A program made the position numbers and the translations under genes. From contig JAVIAB010000102.1 of NCBI GenBank assembly GCA_032433765.1, positions 13,762,414-13,826,413 on the forward strand: a stretch of 64,000 nucleotides of DNA. The letters run 5' to 3'. The stretch comes from Megaustenia siamemsis (taxonomy: Eukaryota; Mollusca; Gastropoda; Stylommatophora; Ariophantidae). Below the pieces are notes generated by a model. That model did no database searches and had not been told where the DNA came from. It saw only the letters and a program-made list of their open reading frames with translations. This document shows, in pieces, positions 43,801 through 54,804 of this stretch (position 1 is the stretch's first letter; every line of letters starts with the position of its first letter).

Positions 43801-46359
43801 TACTTATTTGTTCTATTATTCCCTATTATCGCCTCGGAAGTTCCCCATATAATAATATTTATGTATTATTATTTGTTACCAGTATATAACCACTGGAAAC
43901 TACTATTCGTGCTGTTTCGTCCAATAAATGTTTGTCTACAACACAAGTATTCAGCCCTACTGGGAGATACTTGCATTAATAGGAAAGTACAAATATACAA
44001 TTTATTTCCGGTCTGAGATCGTTACCCTATGCTATAGTCATTGAGAGCGCCTTTCGTGGAAGACACTACTACAATAGCCAATTTTTTAGTTGGCTGAGTG
44101 GCAGTGTGCCAAGCGTTCGGCCTCTCGTGGCAAGGCGCGGTGCCAGGGAGTACGGGTTCGATCCCACTTCGGACCATATATTGTTCTTCGTTTTTTTCTG
44201 TTGTTGTTTGTCTGTTAATTTTTCCGAGTGCTAACACATACTTATTTGTTCTATTATTCCCTATTATCGCCTCGGAAGTTCCCCATATAATAATATTTAT
44301 GTATTATTATTTGTTACCAGTATATAACCACTGGAAACTACTATTCGTGCTGTTTCGTCCAATAAATGTTTGTCTACAACACAAGTATCAGCCCTACTGG
44401 GAGATACTTGCATTAATAGGAAAGTACAAATATACAATTTATTTCCGGTCTGAGATCGTTACCCTATGCTATAGTCATTGAGAGCGCCTTTCGTGGAAGA
44501 CACTACTACAATAGCCAATTTTTTAGTTGGCTGAGTGGCAGTGTGCCAAGCGTTCGGCCTCTCGTGGCAAGGCGCGGTGCCAGGGAGTACGGGTTCGATC
44601 CCACTTCGGACCATATATTGTTCTTCGTTTTTTTCTGTTGTTGTTTGTCTGTTAATTTTTCCGAGTGCTAACACATACTTATTTGTTCTATTATTCCCTA
44701 TTATCGCCTCGGAAGTTCCCCATATAATAATATTTATGTATTATTATTTGTTACCAGTATATAACCACTGGAAACTACTATTCGTGCTGTTTCGTCCAAT
44801 AAAGTTTGTCTACAACACAAGTATTCAGCCCTACTGGGAGATACTTGCATTAATAGGAAAGTACAAATATACAATTTATTTCCGGTCTGAGATCGTTACC
44901 CTATGCTATAGTCATTGAGAGCGCCTTTCGTGGAAGACACTACTACAATAGCCAATTTTTTAGTTGGCTGAGTGGCAGTGTGCCAAGCGTTCGGCCTCTC
45001 GTGGCAAGGCGCGGTGCCAGGGAGTACGGGTTCGATCCCACTTCGGACCATATATTGTTCTTCGTTTTTTTCTGTTGTTGTTTGTCTGTTAATTTTTCCG
45101 AGTGCTAACACATACTTATTTGTTCTATTATTCCCTATTATCGCCTCGGAAGTTCCCCATATAATAATATTTATGTATTATTATTTGTTACCAGTATATA
45201 ACCACTGGAAACTACTATTCGTGCTGTTTCGTCCAATAAATGTTTGTCTACAACACAAGTATTCAGCCCTACTGGGAGATACTTGCATTAATAGGAAAGT
45301 ACAAATATACAATTTATTTCCGGTCTGAGATCGTTACCCTATGCTATAGTCATTGAGAGCGCCTTTCGTGGAAGACACTACTACAATAGCCAATTTTTTA
45401 GTTGGCTGAGTGGCAGTGTGCCAAGCGTTCGGCCTCTCGTGGCAAGGCGCGGTGCCAGGGAGTACGGGTTCGATCCCACTTCGGACCATATATTGTTCTT
45501 CGTTTTTTTCTGTTGTTGTTTGTCTGTTAATTTTTCCGAGTGCTAACACATACTTATTTGTTCTATTATTCCTATTATCGCCTCGGAAGTTCCCCATATA
45601 ATAATATTTATGTATTATTATTTGTTACCAGTATATAACCACTGGAAACTACTATTCGTGCTGTTTCGTCCATAAATGTTTGTCTACAACACAAGTATTC
45701 AGCCCTACTGGGAGATACTTGCATTAATAGGAAAGTACAAATATACAATTTATTTCCGGTCTGAGATCGTTACCCTATGCTATAGTCATTGAGAGCGCCT
45801 TTCGTGGAAGACACTACTACAATAGCCAATTTTAGTTGGCTGAGTGGCAGTGTGCCAAGCGTTCGGCCTCTCGTGGCAAGGCGCGGTGCCAGGGAGTACG
45901 GGTTCGATCCCACTTCGGACCATATATTGTTCTTCGTTTTTTTCTGTTGTTGTTTGTCTGTTAATTTTTCCGAGTGCTAACACATACTTATTTGTTCTAT
46001 TATTCCCTATTATCGCCTCGGAAGTTCCCCATATAATAATATTTATGTATTATTATTTGTTACCAGTATATAACCACTGGAAACTACTATTCGTGCTGTT
46101 TCGTCCAATAAATGTTTGTCTACAACACAAGTATTCAGCCCAACTGGGAGATACTTGCATTAATAGGAAAGTACAAATATACAATTTATTTCCGTCTGAG
46201 ATCGTTACCCTATGCTATAGTCATTGAGAGCGCCTTTCGTGGAAGACACTACTACAATAGCCAATTTTTTAGTTGGCTGAGTGGCAGTGTGCCAAGCGTT
46301 CGGCCTCTCGTGGCAAGGCGCGGTGCCAGGGAGTACGGGTTCGATCCCACTTCGGACCA
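40827..46359 (+). repeat. 437/438-bp array, thirteen tRNA-headed units in plus orientation
   Basis: GGGTTCGATC recurs at 41091, 41529, 41964, 42402, 42841, 43279, 43716, 44154, 44591, 45028, 45466, 45900 and 46337, so spacing is 434-439 and usually 437 or 438. Every unit holds a tRNA-like segment with A box TGGCTGAGTGG and B box GGTTCGATCCC, then a non-tRNA body with AATAAATG and TTTCCGGTCTGAGATCG. Differences are almost only 1-3 bp indels. The array ends 13 bp after the last B box. A 118-codon frame (MAVCQAFGLSWQ...) recurs in each unit but crosses the tRNA-like region and is probably not a gene. Confidence 0.97.
41028..41102 (+). promoter_or_regulatory. Internal Pol III promoter of the array unit (representative)
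   Basis: A box TGGCTGAGTGG at 41028-41038 fits the consensus TRGYNNARNNG, and B box GGTTCGATCCC at 41092-41102 fits GWTCRANNC. The 64-bp offset is longer than in ordinary tRNAs and closer to Leu/Ser-type tRNAs with a long variable arm. A T-run (GTTTTTTTC) about 25 bp downstream could terminate Pol III. The same layout is repeated in the other units. Confidence 0.75.
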
Positions 46360-46550
46360 CATATTTTGGGTACCGGTTTGCCTTTCCTTTTCGAACCTTC
46401 TCGCCTGGTTAGACTTGACTGGTTAGTCTGTTTCTAGAGGCAACTTGAAGCGGTGGAGTTGGATATGGATGGTTTTGATTCACGGATCCAGGTGTAAGCC
46501 ATCATCTATGAGTTGCTGACAGCTTCCAGTTCTGTTTTTTTTTGTTTTGT
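46360..46550 (+). repeat. Repeat G, right half of the copy split by the array
   Basis: It starts with the second CATATTTTGGGTA and continues ACCGGTTTGCC, GACTGGTTAGTCTGTTTCTAG and GAGTTGCTGACAGCTTCCAG, co-linear with 54300-54480. It ends in a TTTTGTTTTG run. Confidence 0.85.
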
Positions 46551-46634
46551 TTTTTAAAGTAAGAGCTCTACAATTCTTTATTCCCCTTTCTGGCCCCGGC
46601 AGCGCACGAGCGACTCACTCAGTTACTCTTTTTT

Positions 46635-46960
46635 TTTTTATTTAGCGTTCGTCAGCTTTTACCTCTGACGAAGTCTCTATATCCTAGGAACTGAATTTTA
46701 CGTGTTAATCCGTTTTTCCCTGGCAGCCGTGTGCACAGGAGTCCCTCGCCGCATACACAGATAACTCCGTCTTCGGAGGTACTCATATTTTTTTCCGTCG
46801 ATGAGTAATTAACGTTTCAAGCCGGGCCTTGCTGCTGAGACCAAGGGTAGCTGCCGCAGAGAGAAATCATAAATACAAATCCCAACTGGTGTAGCCGCGA
46901 TTTGAACCCACACCTCTCTGTCTCGAGGCCGGCGTCTTGCACCGAGACCAACTAGTCCCC
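46635..46960 (-). mobile_element. SINE-B copy 3
   Basis: Minus-strand SINE-B with head at the right, B-box region GTGGGTTCAAATCGCGG and the shared word TCCGTCTTCGGAGGTACTCA on the plus strand. The left end is a T-run (46629-46640). Confidence 0.85.
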
Positions 46961-46999
46961 CACAACTCTGTTGCTGTCAGGCGCTTTGTCTCCAGTGGT

Positions 47000-47480
47000 T
47001 ATTTGACACTAAATGGTTATACAAGAACACGTGTCGAACTTTATAAGAAGAAGGCATTAGAAATGCATCGGTCATGTGCTGAGAATGAACGAAAAAAGAC
47101 TTCCATTGTCAGGCATTCATGTGGAAACCATTTTGTAAAGAAAACAGGGCAGACCAAGAAATCGCTACGCAGAACACTTACTAGGGAAGGCTCAATCGTG
47201 GGATTAAGAAACAACCAGGAACTACAAGAACTAGCAGCAAACCGTCAATCGTGAGATTAAGAAACAATCAGGAACTACAAGAACTAGCAGCAGACCGTCA
47301 ATCGTGGGATTAAGAAACAACCAGGAACTACAAGAACTAGCAGCAAGCCGTCAATCGTGGGATTAAGAAACAACCAGGAAATACAAGAATCAGCAGAAAG
47401 CCGTCAATCGCGGTGATCCATGACTACCGTCCTATGTGCTGTCTTCGGCCCGAGAGGATAATGAATGAATGAATGAAAAA
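47000..47480 (+). mobile_element. RT-lambda LINE C-terminus with a 53-bp tandem array
   Basis: The plus strand reads KCIGHVLRMNEKRLPLSGIH, RKQGRPRNRYAEHLLG and, after frame changes, LRNNQELQELAANRQSWD, then TVLCAVFGPRG and a stop beside a (TGAA)n tail at 47457-47475. From 47193 the 53 bp encoding the LRNNQELQELAANRQ region are repeated four times. It is a non-coding remnant. Confidence 0.75.
47193..47410. repeat. 53-bp tandem repeat inside RT-lambda, four units
   Basis: CAATCGTGGGATTAAGAAAC starts units 53 bp apart (47193, 47246 and on). Units differ by a few substitutions, so the expansion is not very recent. Confidence 0.9.
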
Positions 47481-48280
47481 CTGGTTTCTTTGTATCGAAC
47501 TTGTTCAGTACAATAACTATTAAACAGTAAGAACTATAAATATTAACACTTTTTTGTTTGCTGAAACCCGGGTTGAGCAGATAATAGAATGCTCCGCCTG
47601 CAGTGACGTCATTCCTTCTAAAGTCTAAAATGAAAACAAAATATTAATTTAAAATGAACGTTTAAAATATTTATTTACAAAATGTCCAGTTAAAAATAAC
47701 TGCAATTAAAATGAAAAGGAAACCCCGAAGTTAACACTTGGTTACCCCGTTTGAGGTCGCGATCCACCGTCTTGGAACCGTCAATCAAAAAAAAAAAAAA
47801 AAGAAGTAGGAAAAGCACAAGATAACTGCAAAGTTAATGGCTTTTATTCAGTAAAACTTTCCTATTTACAAAGAGAGCACTTAAAATATCCTGACCCGAA
47901 GAGAGAATCAAAAGACAAAAATAATCATGACAGGTTATATAGAAGGGATTCCAGAGCTTTTTAGGTTCAATAGAAGTCGGTTGAGCGTAACAGTTGTAGC
48001 CTCTCCCACGTGGAGATCCAGGATTAACTAACGATCTGGTTGACATACAATTTTGGTCAATTATTGGACAGACAATGGAGCAGTGCTGAATGGCTTCAGC
48101 AGTCTAGGCCTAGTCCATTAGCAGATGGCGCCACTTAAAAGCCTCGCTAATACTTTAGCGATGAAAACAAATCTCATTTATTGGATAATACATGTAGATG
48201 AACGCAATTACAAAAAGGATTTATTTGTTTTGTTTGTAAAGTAATCTGTAAATAAATTAAAACAATCCTTTTTCTTCTTA
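47481..48280. other. No recognisable feature
   Basis: Unassigned sequence with an A-run near 47788. A 70-codon frame on the minus strand at 47834-48046 shows no family signature. Confidence 0.45.
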
Positions 48281-48284
48281 TTTC

Positions 48285-48700
48285 CTTTTTCATTTGTCTT
48301 GCAGTGTTGAGGGGAGATATGATTTGCGGTCAGTTGCTCTTCTGTTCGCCCCTGCTGCTGTTATGTTTCCTAGTGCTTTTAATATTCCGTCTATCCATCT
48401 TTTTCGTGGTCGGTCCTTGGGTATAGTGTTCTCGCAATGTTTATTGAAGGCTCGTTGTGTTGTGTTTGATCTTTCTGCCTTGTCACGTAGCCAAACCATT
48501 TATCTGTTGTTGTTTTTTAAAATATATTCTATGTCGTGGGTTATTCCTAGCTATTTCTCATTTCTTCATTTCTGATCTTATCTCTCAGGCTGTTTCTGTC
48601 ATTCTTCTAATACATTTCATCTCAGCAGAGGTTATTTTCTTGTTGTTCTTGCATCTACGGTCCAGGACTGGCATTGGCAGCACAACGTTGAGAAGAAGAT
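48285..48700 (-). mobile_element. RT-delta LINE C-terminus, degenerate
   Basis: The minus strand encodes NTTQRAFNKHCENTIPKDRP, RKRWIDGILKALGNITAAGA and NRRATDRKSYLPSTLQDK-stop. Upstream, KCIRRMTETA and the WLRDK segment are in other frames. It matches 38244-38600. Confidence 0.85.
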
Positions 48701-48829
48701 TGTATTAACTAAACTGGTTGTTCAAAATCGAGAAGAGTAGGGTACATACCACAGCCACAGCTAATTTTAAAAAGAGGGTAAAGTTTAACGTATCTCATGG
48801 GGGACTGCAGAATAAAACTAAAATGCAGA

Positions 48830-49336
48830 ATAGCCCAAGTTTCATTTCGGAAAATGAAAAACGCCTATGCAACAAGTCTTTGTCAATAGAAGTGAGAAAG
48901 AGAGTTAATCGGTGCTTTATAGAACCAATTCTGACTTATGGAAGCGAATCATGGATAGTAAACAAACAAAAGAAAAGACGATTAAAGGCCACAGAGATGG
49001 GATTTCTTAGAAGAATGTTGGAAGTTCCCTGGAGAGCTAAAAAGACCAATGAGTACATTCTCAAAGAAGCCAACACAAAAGGGAGATCCTAAAAATTATA
49101 AGAAAGAAACAATCAATGTCTTTAGGGCACTTCATGATAAGAGGAAAGTTAGAATACTTGGTTACAACTGGCAAAATACAAGGTACGAGAGAACGCGGAC
49201 GACAAGAGAGAGGATAACTTGGTGTCGTGGCAGGAAAACAGTCAATAACAGAATTGATACGATGCACTGTGGATAGAAGATTTTGGAAGGACATGATCGC
49301 CTACGCCAATCAACAAGGCACATAATAATGATGATG
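48830..49336 (+). mobile_element. RT-alpha LINE C-terminus
   Basis: The plus strand encodes RLCNKSLSIEVRKRVNRCFI, EPILTYGSESWIVNKQKKRR, LKATEMGFLRRMLEVPWRAK and KKTNEYILKEANTK, then a frameshift, and finally the R-L-R-Q family end and a TAATAATGATGATGG tail. SINE-C copy 2 begins at the tail. Confidence 0.85.
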
Positions 49337-49580
49337 GGGACTGGGTAGTCTTGGGACAATAGATTAGACACCGACTTCTGGACAGTGATGTTCTGGGTTC
49401 AAATCCAGCCACAGGTGGTTGAACTTTTTTCAAAAATAAATCCGTGGAGTCTTCGTGCTTTTCCGCATGGGAATAACTACGAAAATACGGTCCCGTGTGC
49501 ACTCATGCACGTTTAGAAACTACTACAGTCGACAAGAGTAGGCCAAAAATGGGCGCTGCCAGGGCATACTTTGTCAAGGA
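49337..49580 (+). mobile_element. SINE-C copy 2
   Basis: The tRNA-like head (GACTGGGTAGTCTTGGGAC) has the B-box region GGGTTCAAATCCAGCC at about 49394. The body shares GTCCCGTGTGCACTC, CACGTTTAGAAAC and AGTAGGCCAAAAATGG with copy 1 at 4868-5135. Confidence 0.75.
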
Positions 49581-49737
49581 AATCTCCCGAAGATGAAGAC
49601 GGATGTCTCGGACCGAAAGGCGCAGATATAATGTGGCTTTACCTTAATTTAGCATTACAAGGCACACACGCCCACATAACGACTGACTGCTACGAAGAAG
49701 AACCTGTCTCAATCGACTGGTTCCAGGAATATCTTCC

Positions 49738-49915
49738 TGTAAGGAGCTGCAGCGAGAAGGAGATGTAGGCAGAGAAAGATATGGGAAGATAACATCAAAG
49801 AGTGGACAGACATCGACTTTGCAGAGTTCCAAACAATGACTGAGGAGAGAGAGAATGGAGAAGGTTGTCGATGTCAGTCAGTGATGTTGCAACAACCTCC
49901 GGGGATTATGGAATG
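49738..49915 (+). mobile_element. RT-iota LINE C-terminus
   Basis: A plus-strand frame encodes RQRKIWEDNIKEWTDIDFAE, FQTMTEERENGE and QPPGIME-stop. The W-E-D-N-I-K-E-W-T segment is a common LINE C-terminal signature. The stop at about 49912 is followed within a few bases by the polypurine tract. About 150 bp before it are unassigned. Confidence 0.75.
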
Positions 49916-52543
49916 AAGAAATAGAAGATGAAGTAGAAGAGGTAGAAGAAGGAGAAGAAGAAGAAGAAGAAGGAAAAGAAGGAGTAGAAGAAGAAGGAGA
50001 AGAAGTAGAAGAAGGAGAAGAAGGAGAAGAAGGAAAAAAAGGAAAAGAAGGAGTAGAAGAAGAAGGAGAAGAAGGAAAAGAAGGAATAGAAGAAGAAGAA
50101 GGAGGAGAAGAAGGAGAAGAAGGAGAAGAAGGAGAAGAAGAAGGAGAAGAAGGAGAAGAAGGAGAAGAAGGAGAAGGAGGAGGAGAAGAAGAAGGAGAAG
50201 GAGAAGAAGAAGGAAAGAAGGAGAAGAAGAAGGAGAAGAAGGAGAAGAAGGAGAAGAAGGAGAAGAAGAAGGAGAAGAAGGAGAAGAAGGAGAAGAAGGA
50301 GAAGAAGGAGGAGAAGAAGGAGAAGAAGGAGAAGAAGGAGAAGCAGGAGGAGAAGAAGAAGGAGAATAAGGAGAAGAAGAAGGAGAAGAAGGAGAAGAAG
50401 GAGGAGAAGAAGGAGAAGAAGGAGAAGAAGGAGAAGGAGGAGGAGAAGAAGAAGGAGAAGGAGAAGAAGAAGGAGAAGGAGGAGGAGAAGAAGAAGGAGA
50501 AGAAGGAGAAGAAGGAGAAGGAGGAGGAGAAGAAGAAGAAGAAGAAGGAGAAGAAGAAGGAGAAGGAGAAGAAGAAGGAGAAGAAGGAGAAGAAGAAGAA
50601 GGAGAAGAAGGAGAAGAAGGAGAAGAAGGAGAAGAAGGAGGAGAAGAAGGAGAAGAAGGAGAAGAAGGAGAAGGAGGAGGAGAAGAAGAAGGAGAAGGAG
50701 AAGAAGAAGGAGAAGGAGGAGGAGAAGAAGAAGGAGAAGAAGGAGAAGGAGGAGGAGAAGAAGAAGAAGAAGAAGGAGAAGAAGGAGAAGGAGGAGGAGA
50801 AGAAGAAGAAGGAGAAGAAGGAGGAGAAGAAGGAGAAGAAGGAGAAGAAGGAGAGAAGGAGAAGAAGGAGAAGAAGGAGAAGAAGAAGGAGAAGAAGGAG
50901 AAGAAGAAGGAGAAGAAGGAGAAGAAGAAGGAGAAGAAGGAGAAGAAGAAGGAGAAGAAGGAGAAGAAGGAGAAGGAGGAGGAGAAGAAGAAGAAGGAGA
51001 AGAAGGAGGAGAAGAAGGAGAAAGGAGAAGAAGGAGGAGAAGAAGGAGAAGAAGGAGAAGAAGGAGAAGAAGGAGAAGAAGAGAAGAAGGAGAAGGAGAA
51101 GAAGGAGGAGAAGAAGGAGAAGAAGGAGAAGAAGGAGAAGAAGGAGAAGAAGGAGAAGAAGGAGAAGAAGAAGGAGAAGAAGGAGAAGAAGAAGGAGAAG
51201 AAGGAGAAGAAGAAGGAGAAGAAGGAGAAGAAGGAGAAGGAGGAGGAGAAGAAGAAGAAGGAGAAGAAGGAGGAGAAGAAGGAGAAGGAGAAGAAGGAGG
51301 AGAAGAAGGAGAAGAAGGAGAAGAAGGAGGAGAAGAAGGAGAAGGAGAAGAAGGAGGAGAAGAAGGAGAAGGAGAAGAAGGAGAAGGAGGAGGAGAAGAA
51401 GGAGAAGAAGGAGAAGAAGGAGGAGAAGGAGAAGGAGAAGAAGGAGGAGAAGAAGAAGAAGGAGAAGGAGGAGGAGAAGAAGAAGAAGGAGAAGAAGGAG
51501 GAGAAGAATGAAAAGGAGGAGTAGAAGAAGGAAAAGGAGGAGTAGAAGAAGGAGAAGAAGGAGAAGGAGAAGAAGGAGGAGAAGAAGGAGAAGGAGAAGA
51601 AGGAGAAGGAGGAGGAGAAGAAGAAGAAGGAGAAGAAGGAGGAGAAGAAGAAAAGGAGGAGTAGAAGAAGGAAAAGGAGGAGTAGAAGAAGGAGAAGAAG
51701 GAGTAGAAGAAGGAAAAAGGAGAAGAAGAAGGAAAAGGAGGAGTAGAAGAAGGAGAAGAAGGAGAAGGAGGAGGAGAAGAAGAAGAAGGAGAAGAAGGAG
51801 GAGAAGAAGGAGAAGGAGAAGAAGAGGAGAAGAAGGAGAAGGAGAAGAAGGAGGAGAAGAAGGAGAAGAAGGAGAAGAAGGAGGAGAAGAAGGAGAAGGA
51901 GGAGAAGAAGGAGAAGAAGGAGAAGAAGGAGAAGAAGGAGGAGAAGAAGGAGAAGAAGGAGAAGAAGGAGGAGAAGAAGGAGAAGAAGGAGAAGAAGGAG
52001 AAGAAGGAGGAGAGAAGGAGAAGAAGGAGAAGAAGGAGGAGAAGAAGGAAAAGGAGAAGAAGGAGAAGAAGGAGAAGAAGGAGAAGAAGGAGGAGAAGAA
52101 GGAGAAGGAGAAGAAGGAGAAGAAGGAGGAGAAGAAGGAGAAGAAGGAGAAGAAGGAGGAGAAGAAGGAGAAGAAGGAGAAGAAGGAGAAGAAGAAGGAG
52201 AAGAAGGAGGAGAAGAAGAAGAAGAAGGAGAAGAAGGAGGAGAAGAAGGAAAAGGAGGAGTAGAAGAAGGAAAAGGAGGAGTAGAAGAAGGAGAAGAAGG
52301 AGTAGAAGAAGGAAAAGAAGGAGAAGAAGAAGGAAAAGGAGGAGTAGAAGAAGGAGAAGAAGGAGTAGAAGAAGGAAAAGAAGGAGAAGAAGAAGGAAAA
52401 GGAGGAGTAGAAGAAGGAAAAGAAGGAGTAGAAGAAGGAAAAGAAGGAGTAGAAGAAGGAAAAGAAGGAGTAGAAGAAGGAAAAGAAGGAGAAGAAGAAG
52501 GAAAAGAAGGAGTAGAAGAAGGAGAAGAGGAAGAAGATTAGAA
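49916..52543. repeat. 2.6-kb GGAGAAGAA polypurine array
   Basis: Almost pure A/G on the plus strand in GAA and GGA triplets, with GTAGAAGAAGG variants at both ends (49925-50085 and 51510-52540). Segments of several hundred bases recur. Arg/Lys/Glu/Gly frames of up to 250 codons are artefacts. It starts at the RT-iota stop. Confidence 0.97.
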
Positions 52544-52727
52544 GAAGGTAAAATTCAATCTTTTATTAGATTATCTAACCAATTTTATTTTTAGATTGGC
52601 TAGGAGGGCCGCACCGATGTTGCGGAGTTCGTGCACTGTGTTGTGATATTTCCTGTGTTATCAGTAAGGAGATCGCAATGTTAAACTACATTTCTCTCTA
52701 GAGTATAGCGACGATGATAGTTCTAAG

Positions 52728-52830
52728 AGTCATAGGTGGGATAACACCAGAAGAGGCCAACAGAAGAGCAAAGAATCGCAGATTGTATCTCCCCTCGACG
52801 CCAACGGCAATGGGAGAAGAATAGAACTAA
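52728..52830 (+). mobile_element. RT-delta terminal fragment
   Basis: The plus strand reads GGITPEEANRRAKNRRLYLP, then STPTAMGEE, matching the ends at 38500-38577 and 62330-62430. About 185 bp before and 200 bp after are unassigned. Confidence 0.75.
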
Positions 52831-53028
52831 AAAATGTGTGTACAAAATTATCTTCTCTGCATTTCTCCCATTGCTGTGTTTTGCCGGGGAGTGGGGTTGG
52901 GGGTTTTAAGAGCAGGACCAGAGAATAATGGCCGCTTTTCCTGTGCAGTGAAATAAAACAAAAGAATAGGAATGGCAACATGTTATTTTAATGTCATGAA
53001 AAATATACTAACATAAAAAAGTAAAAAG

Positions 53029-53276
53029 TCAAGTACCCCCGTCACGCCAAGTGGCGTATATGGAAATATTGTGTTAGTGACACTATATTTTACAGACCTT
53101 CGGCACATGATTTTTGGGTAACGTGGTCGGTATTACGCCCGTGCTGCTTTACTTTCCCATAAAAAATCCGGTACCCATTTAAGGCTGGGTGAACCCGGAA
53201 GCCGTCGGTTGGGATCGAACCCTACTCCTTGTCCTTTGTAGTCCAGTTCACTAGCCACTGAGCTATCGCGGCTCCC
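53029..53276 (-). mobile_element. SINE-A copy 6, full length
   Basis: A complete minus-strand SINE-A with A and B boxes, and the GGGAGCCGCGATAGCTCAGT head at the right edge. It abuts the RT-eta copy at 53277. No clear duplication at the edges. Confidence 0.9.
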
Positions 53277-53745
53277 AGGGCTAAAACTAAGAATAATAAA
53301 ATGTTATATCTTCTCAATATTCCTGTATGGCGCAGAAACATGGACATTAGGTAAAAAACATAATTTTTAAAAATGAGATCTTTGAAATGTGGATTTAAGA
53401 TGAGCATGAAGTATTGGGTGGAAAGAAAAGAAAACAAACGATGAAGTCTTAAAACAACTAAAAATGAAAAGAGAACTATCAAACACAATTGAAACAAGAC
53501 AAATGAGGTTTTTGGGGCATGTTAGAAGACACAGCAGACTACTAAAAGTAATCTTGAAAGAGAAAATACAAGGTAAAAGAGACAGATGCAGACCAAGACT
53601 AACATGGACGAGTAACATCAAAATTTGAACAAGTCGGCCTATATGACAACCTGCACTATCAAAGCAGGAGATAGAACAGAATGGCGCTCATTGGTAGCCA
53701 ACCTTCAATGCGAAAACGGCACGCAATGATGATGATGATGATGAT
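53277..53745 (+). mobile_element. RT-eta LINE C-terminus
   Basis: The plus strand encodes LYGAETWTLGKK, IGWKEKKTNDEVLKQLKMKR, ELSNTIETRQMRFLGHVRRH, SRLLKVILKEKIQGKR and SKQEIEQNGAHW, then NAKTARN and a (GAT)n tail at 53727-53748. It has two or three frame changes. Confidence 0.85.
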
Positions 53746-53754
53746 GCTGATGCC

Positions 53755-53905
53755 GTGTGCAGTCGACATGAAGTATTTGGGTCTGATTTTTAATTTCACC
53801 CCGGATAGAAACAAAATGAGTGACCTTACTGAAATTAGAACCCGCATTCTCCTGGTTTGGAGGCACGACGAGTTATCGATTCGGCCACCGGTTCTCCAAA
53901 AATGG
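53755..53905 (-). mobile_element. Possible additional tRNA-derived SINE
   Basis: The minus strand has GGTGGCCGAATCGATAACTC followed by the B-box-like GCGGGTTCTAATTTC. No second copy of this head was seen, so the assignment rests on the boxes only. Confidence 0.4.
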
Positions 53906-54194
53906 AACTAACGTAATGATAAAATGTAACAACAAAAATATGATAGTGTTAACAGAAAATACTATTGTTGGTCGATATCATGCAGAAGTAAGGGAATCAA
54001 ACGAGATGGCATGTTGGATTAAAGAGTATTAGCAGAGGAGACATTGAGATGAACAAGGGAAATAACTTAAAATCATTCGTTCATTTCTATTTGGATGACG
54101 ACAGGACAAATGTGCTTGCTTGCGTTCGCCCGATGACTAAAGTATTCTAGAGTATTCTGGTAGACTAGAATATTCCTCTTCATCATCCGCCCTT

Positions 54195-54560
54195 AAAAGG
54201 ACGTTAAGTGGGCGTGTCTGCGTTGTGTTGTGGTTTGCAGTATAACTGTGATATTTGCGCCTATGGGCACAACACATCCGACTTCAGCACGACATTTTTT
54301 TAGTACCGGGTTGTCTTCGCTCTACGATCCCTGCTCGCTTGGCGAGACTAGACAGGTTAGTCTATTACTAGAGACACCGCGGAGAGGTGGAGCAGGGTCT
54401 GGATGGTTCTGGTTCACCGATCCTGGCGCAAGCCATCAGCTGTGGGTCGCTGACAACTTCCAGCTCTGGTGCTGGGAGGCGCGCCTTCGCCTCCAAAGTA
54501 ACTCATTCATTGCCTGTTGTTTGGACGCGAACAGAACAGATAATTTAAAAAAAAAAAAAA
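54195..54560 (+). repeat. Repeat G, longest uninterrupted copy
   Basis: Runs from GTGGGCGTGTCTGCGTTGTG to a 19-A tail at 54548-54566. It gives the uninterrupted order across the array insertion point (TTCAGCACGACATTTTTTTA then GTACCGGGTTG). The A tail suggests it is a retroposon. About 290 bp before it are unassigned. Confidence 0.75.
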
Positions 54561-54804
54561 AAAACAGGGACAGGTAAATTGCAGGAATTGTAATTCAACC
54601 GTGGCTCAAGTATGGGTGAGTAAATCAAGGAATAAATGAACGGTGTACGGTGTCAAAGATCTGCTCAAATCATGAACTTATTGTATTCTTTGTTGTATTT
54701 TATTTTATGTTAAGCACCGTTGGGGCTGGCGCGTGTACTGTGAAGTTGACTCTGCTTGTAAATAGTTCAAGCTTATGTAAACGTTCGATTTTATAAACAT
54801 TTAA

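Noticed and set aside
39538..46359. CRISPR array or bacterial-type repeat-spacer system
   Set aside because: Units are 437/438 bp with no unique spacers, and the context is eukaryotic.
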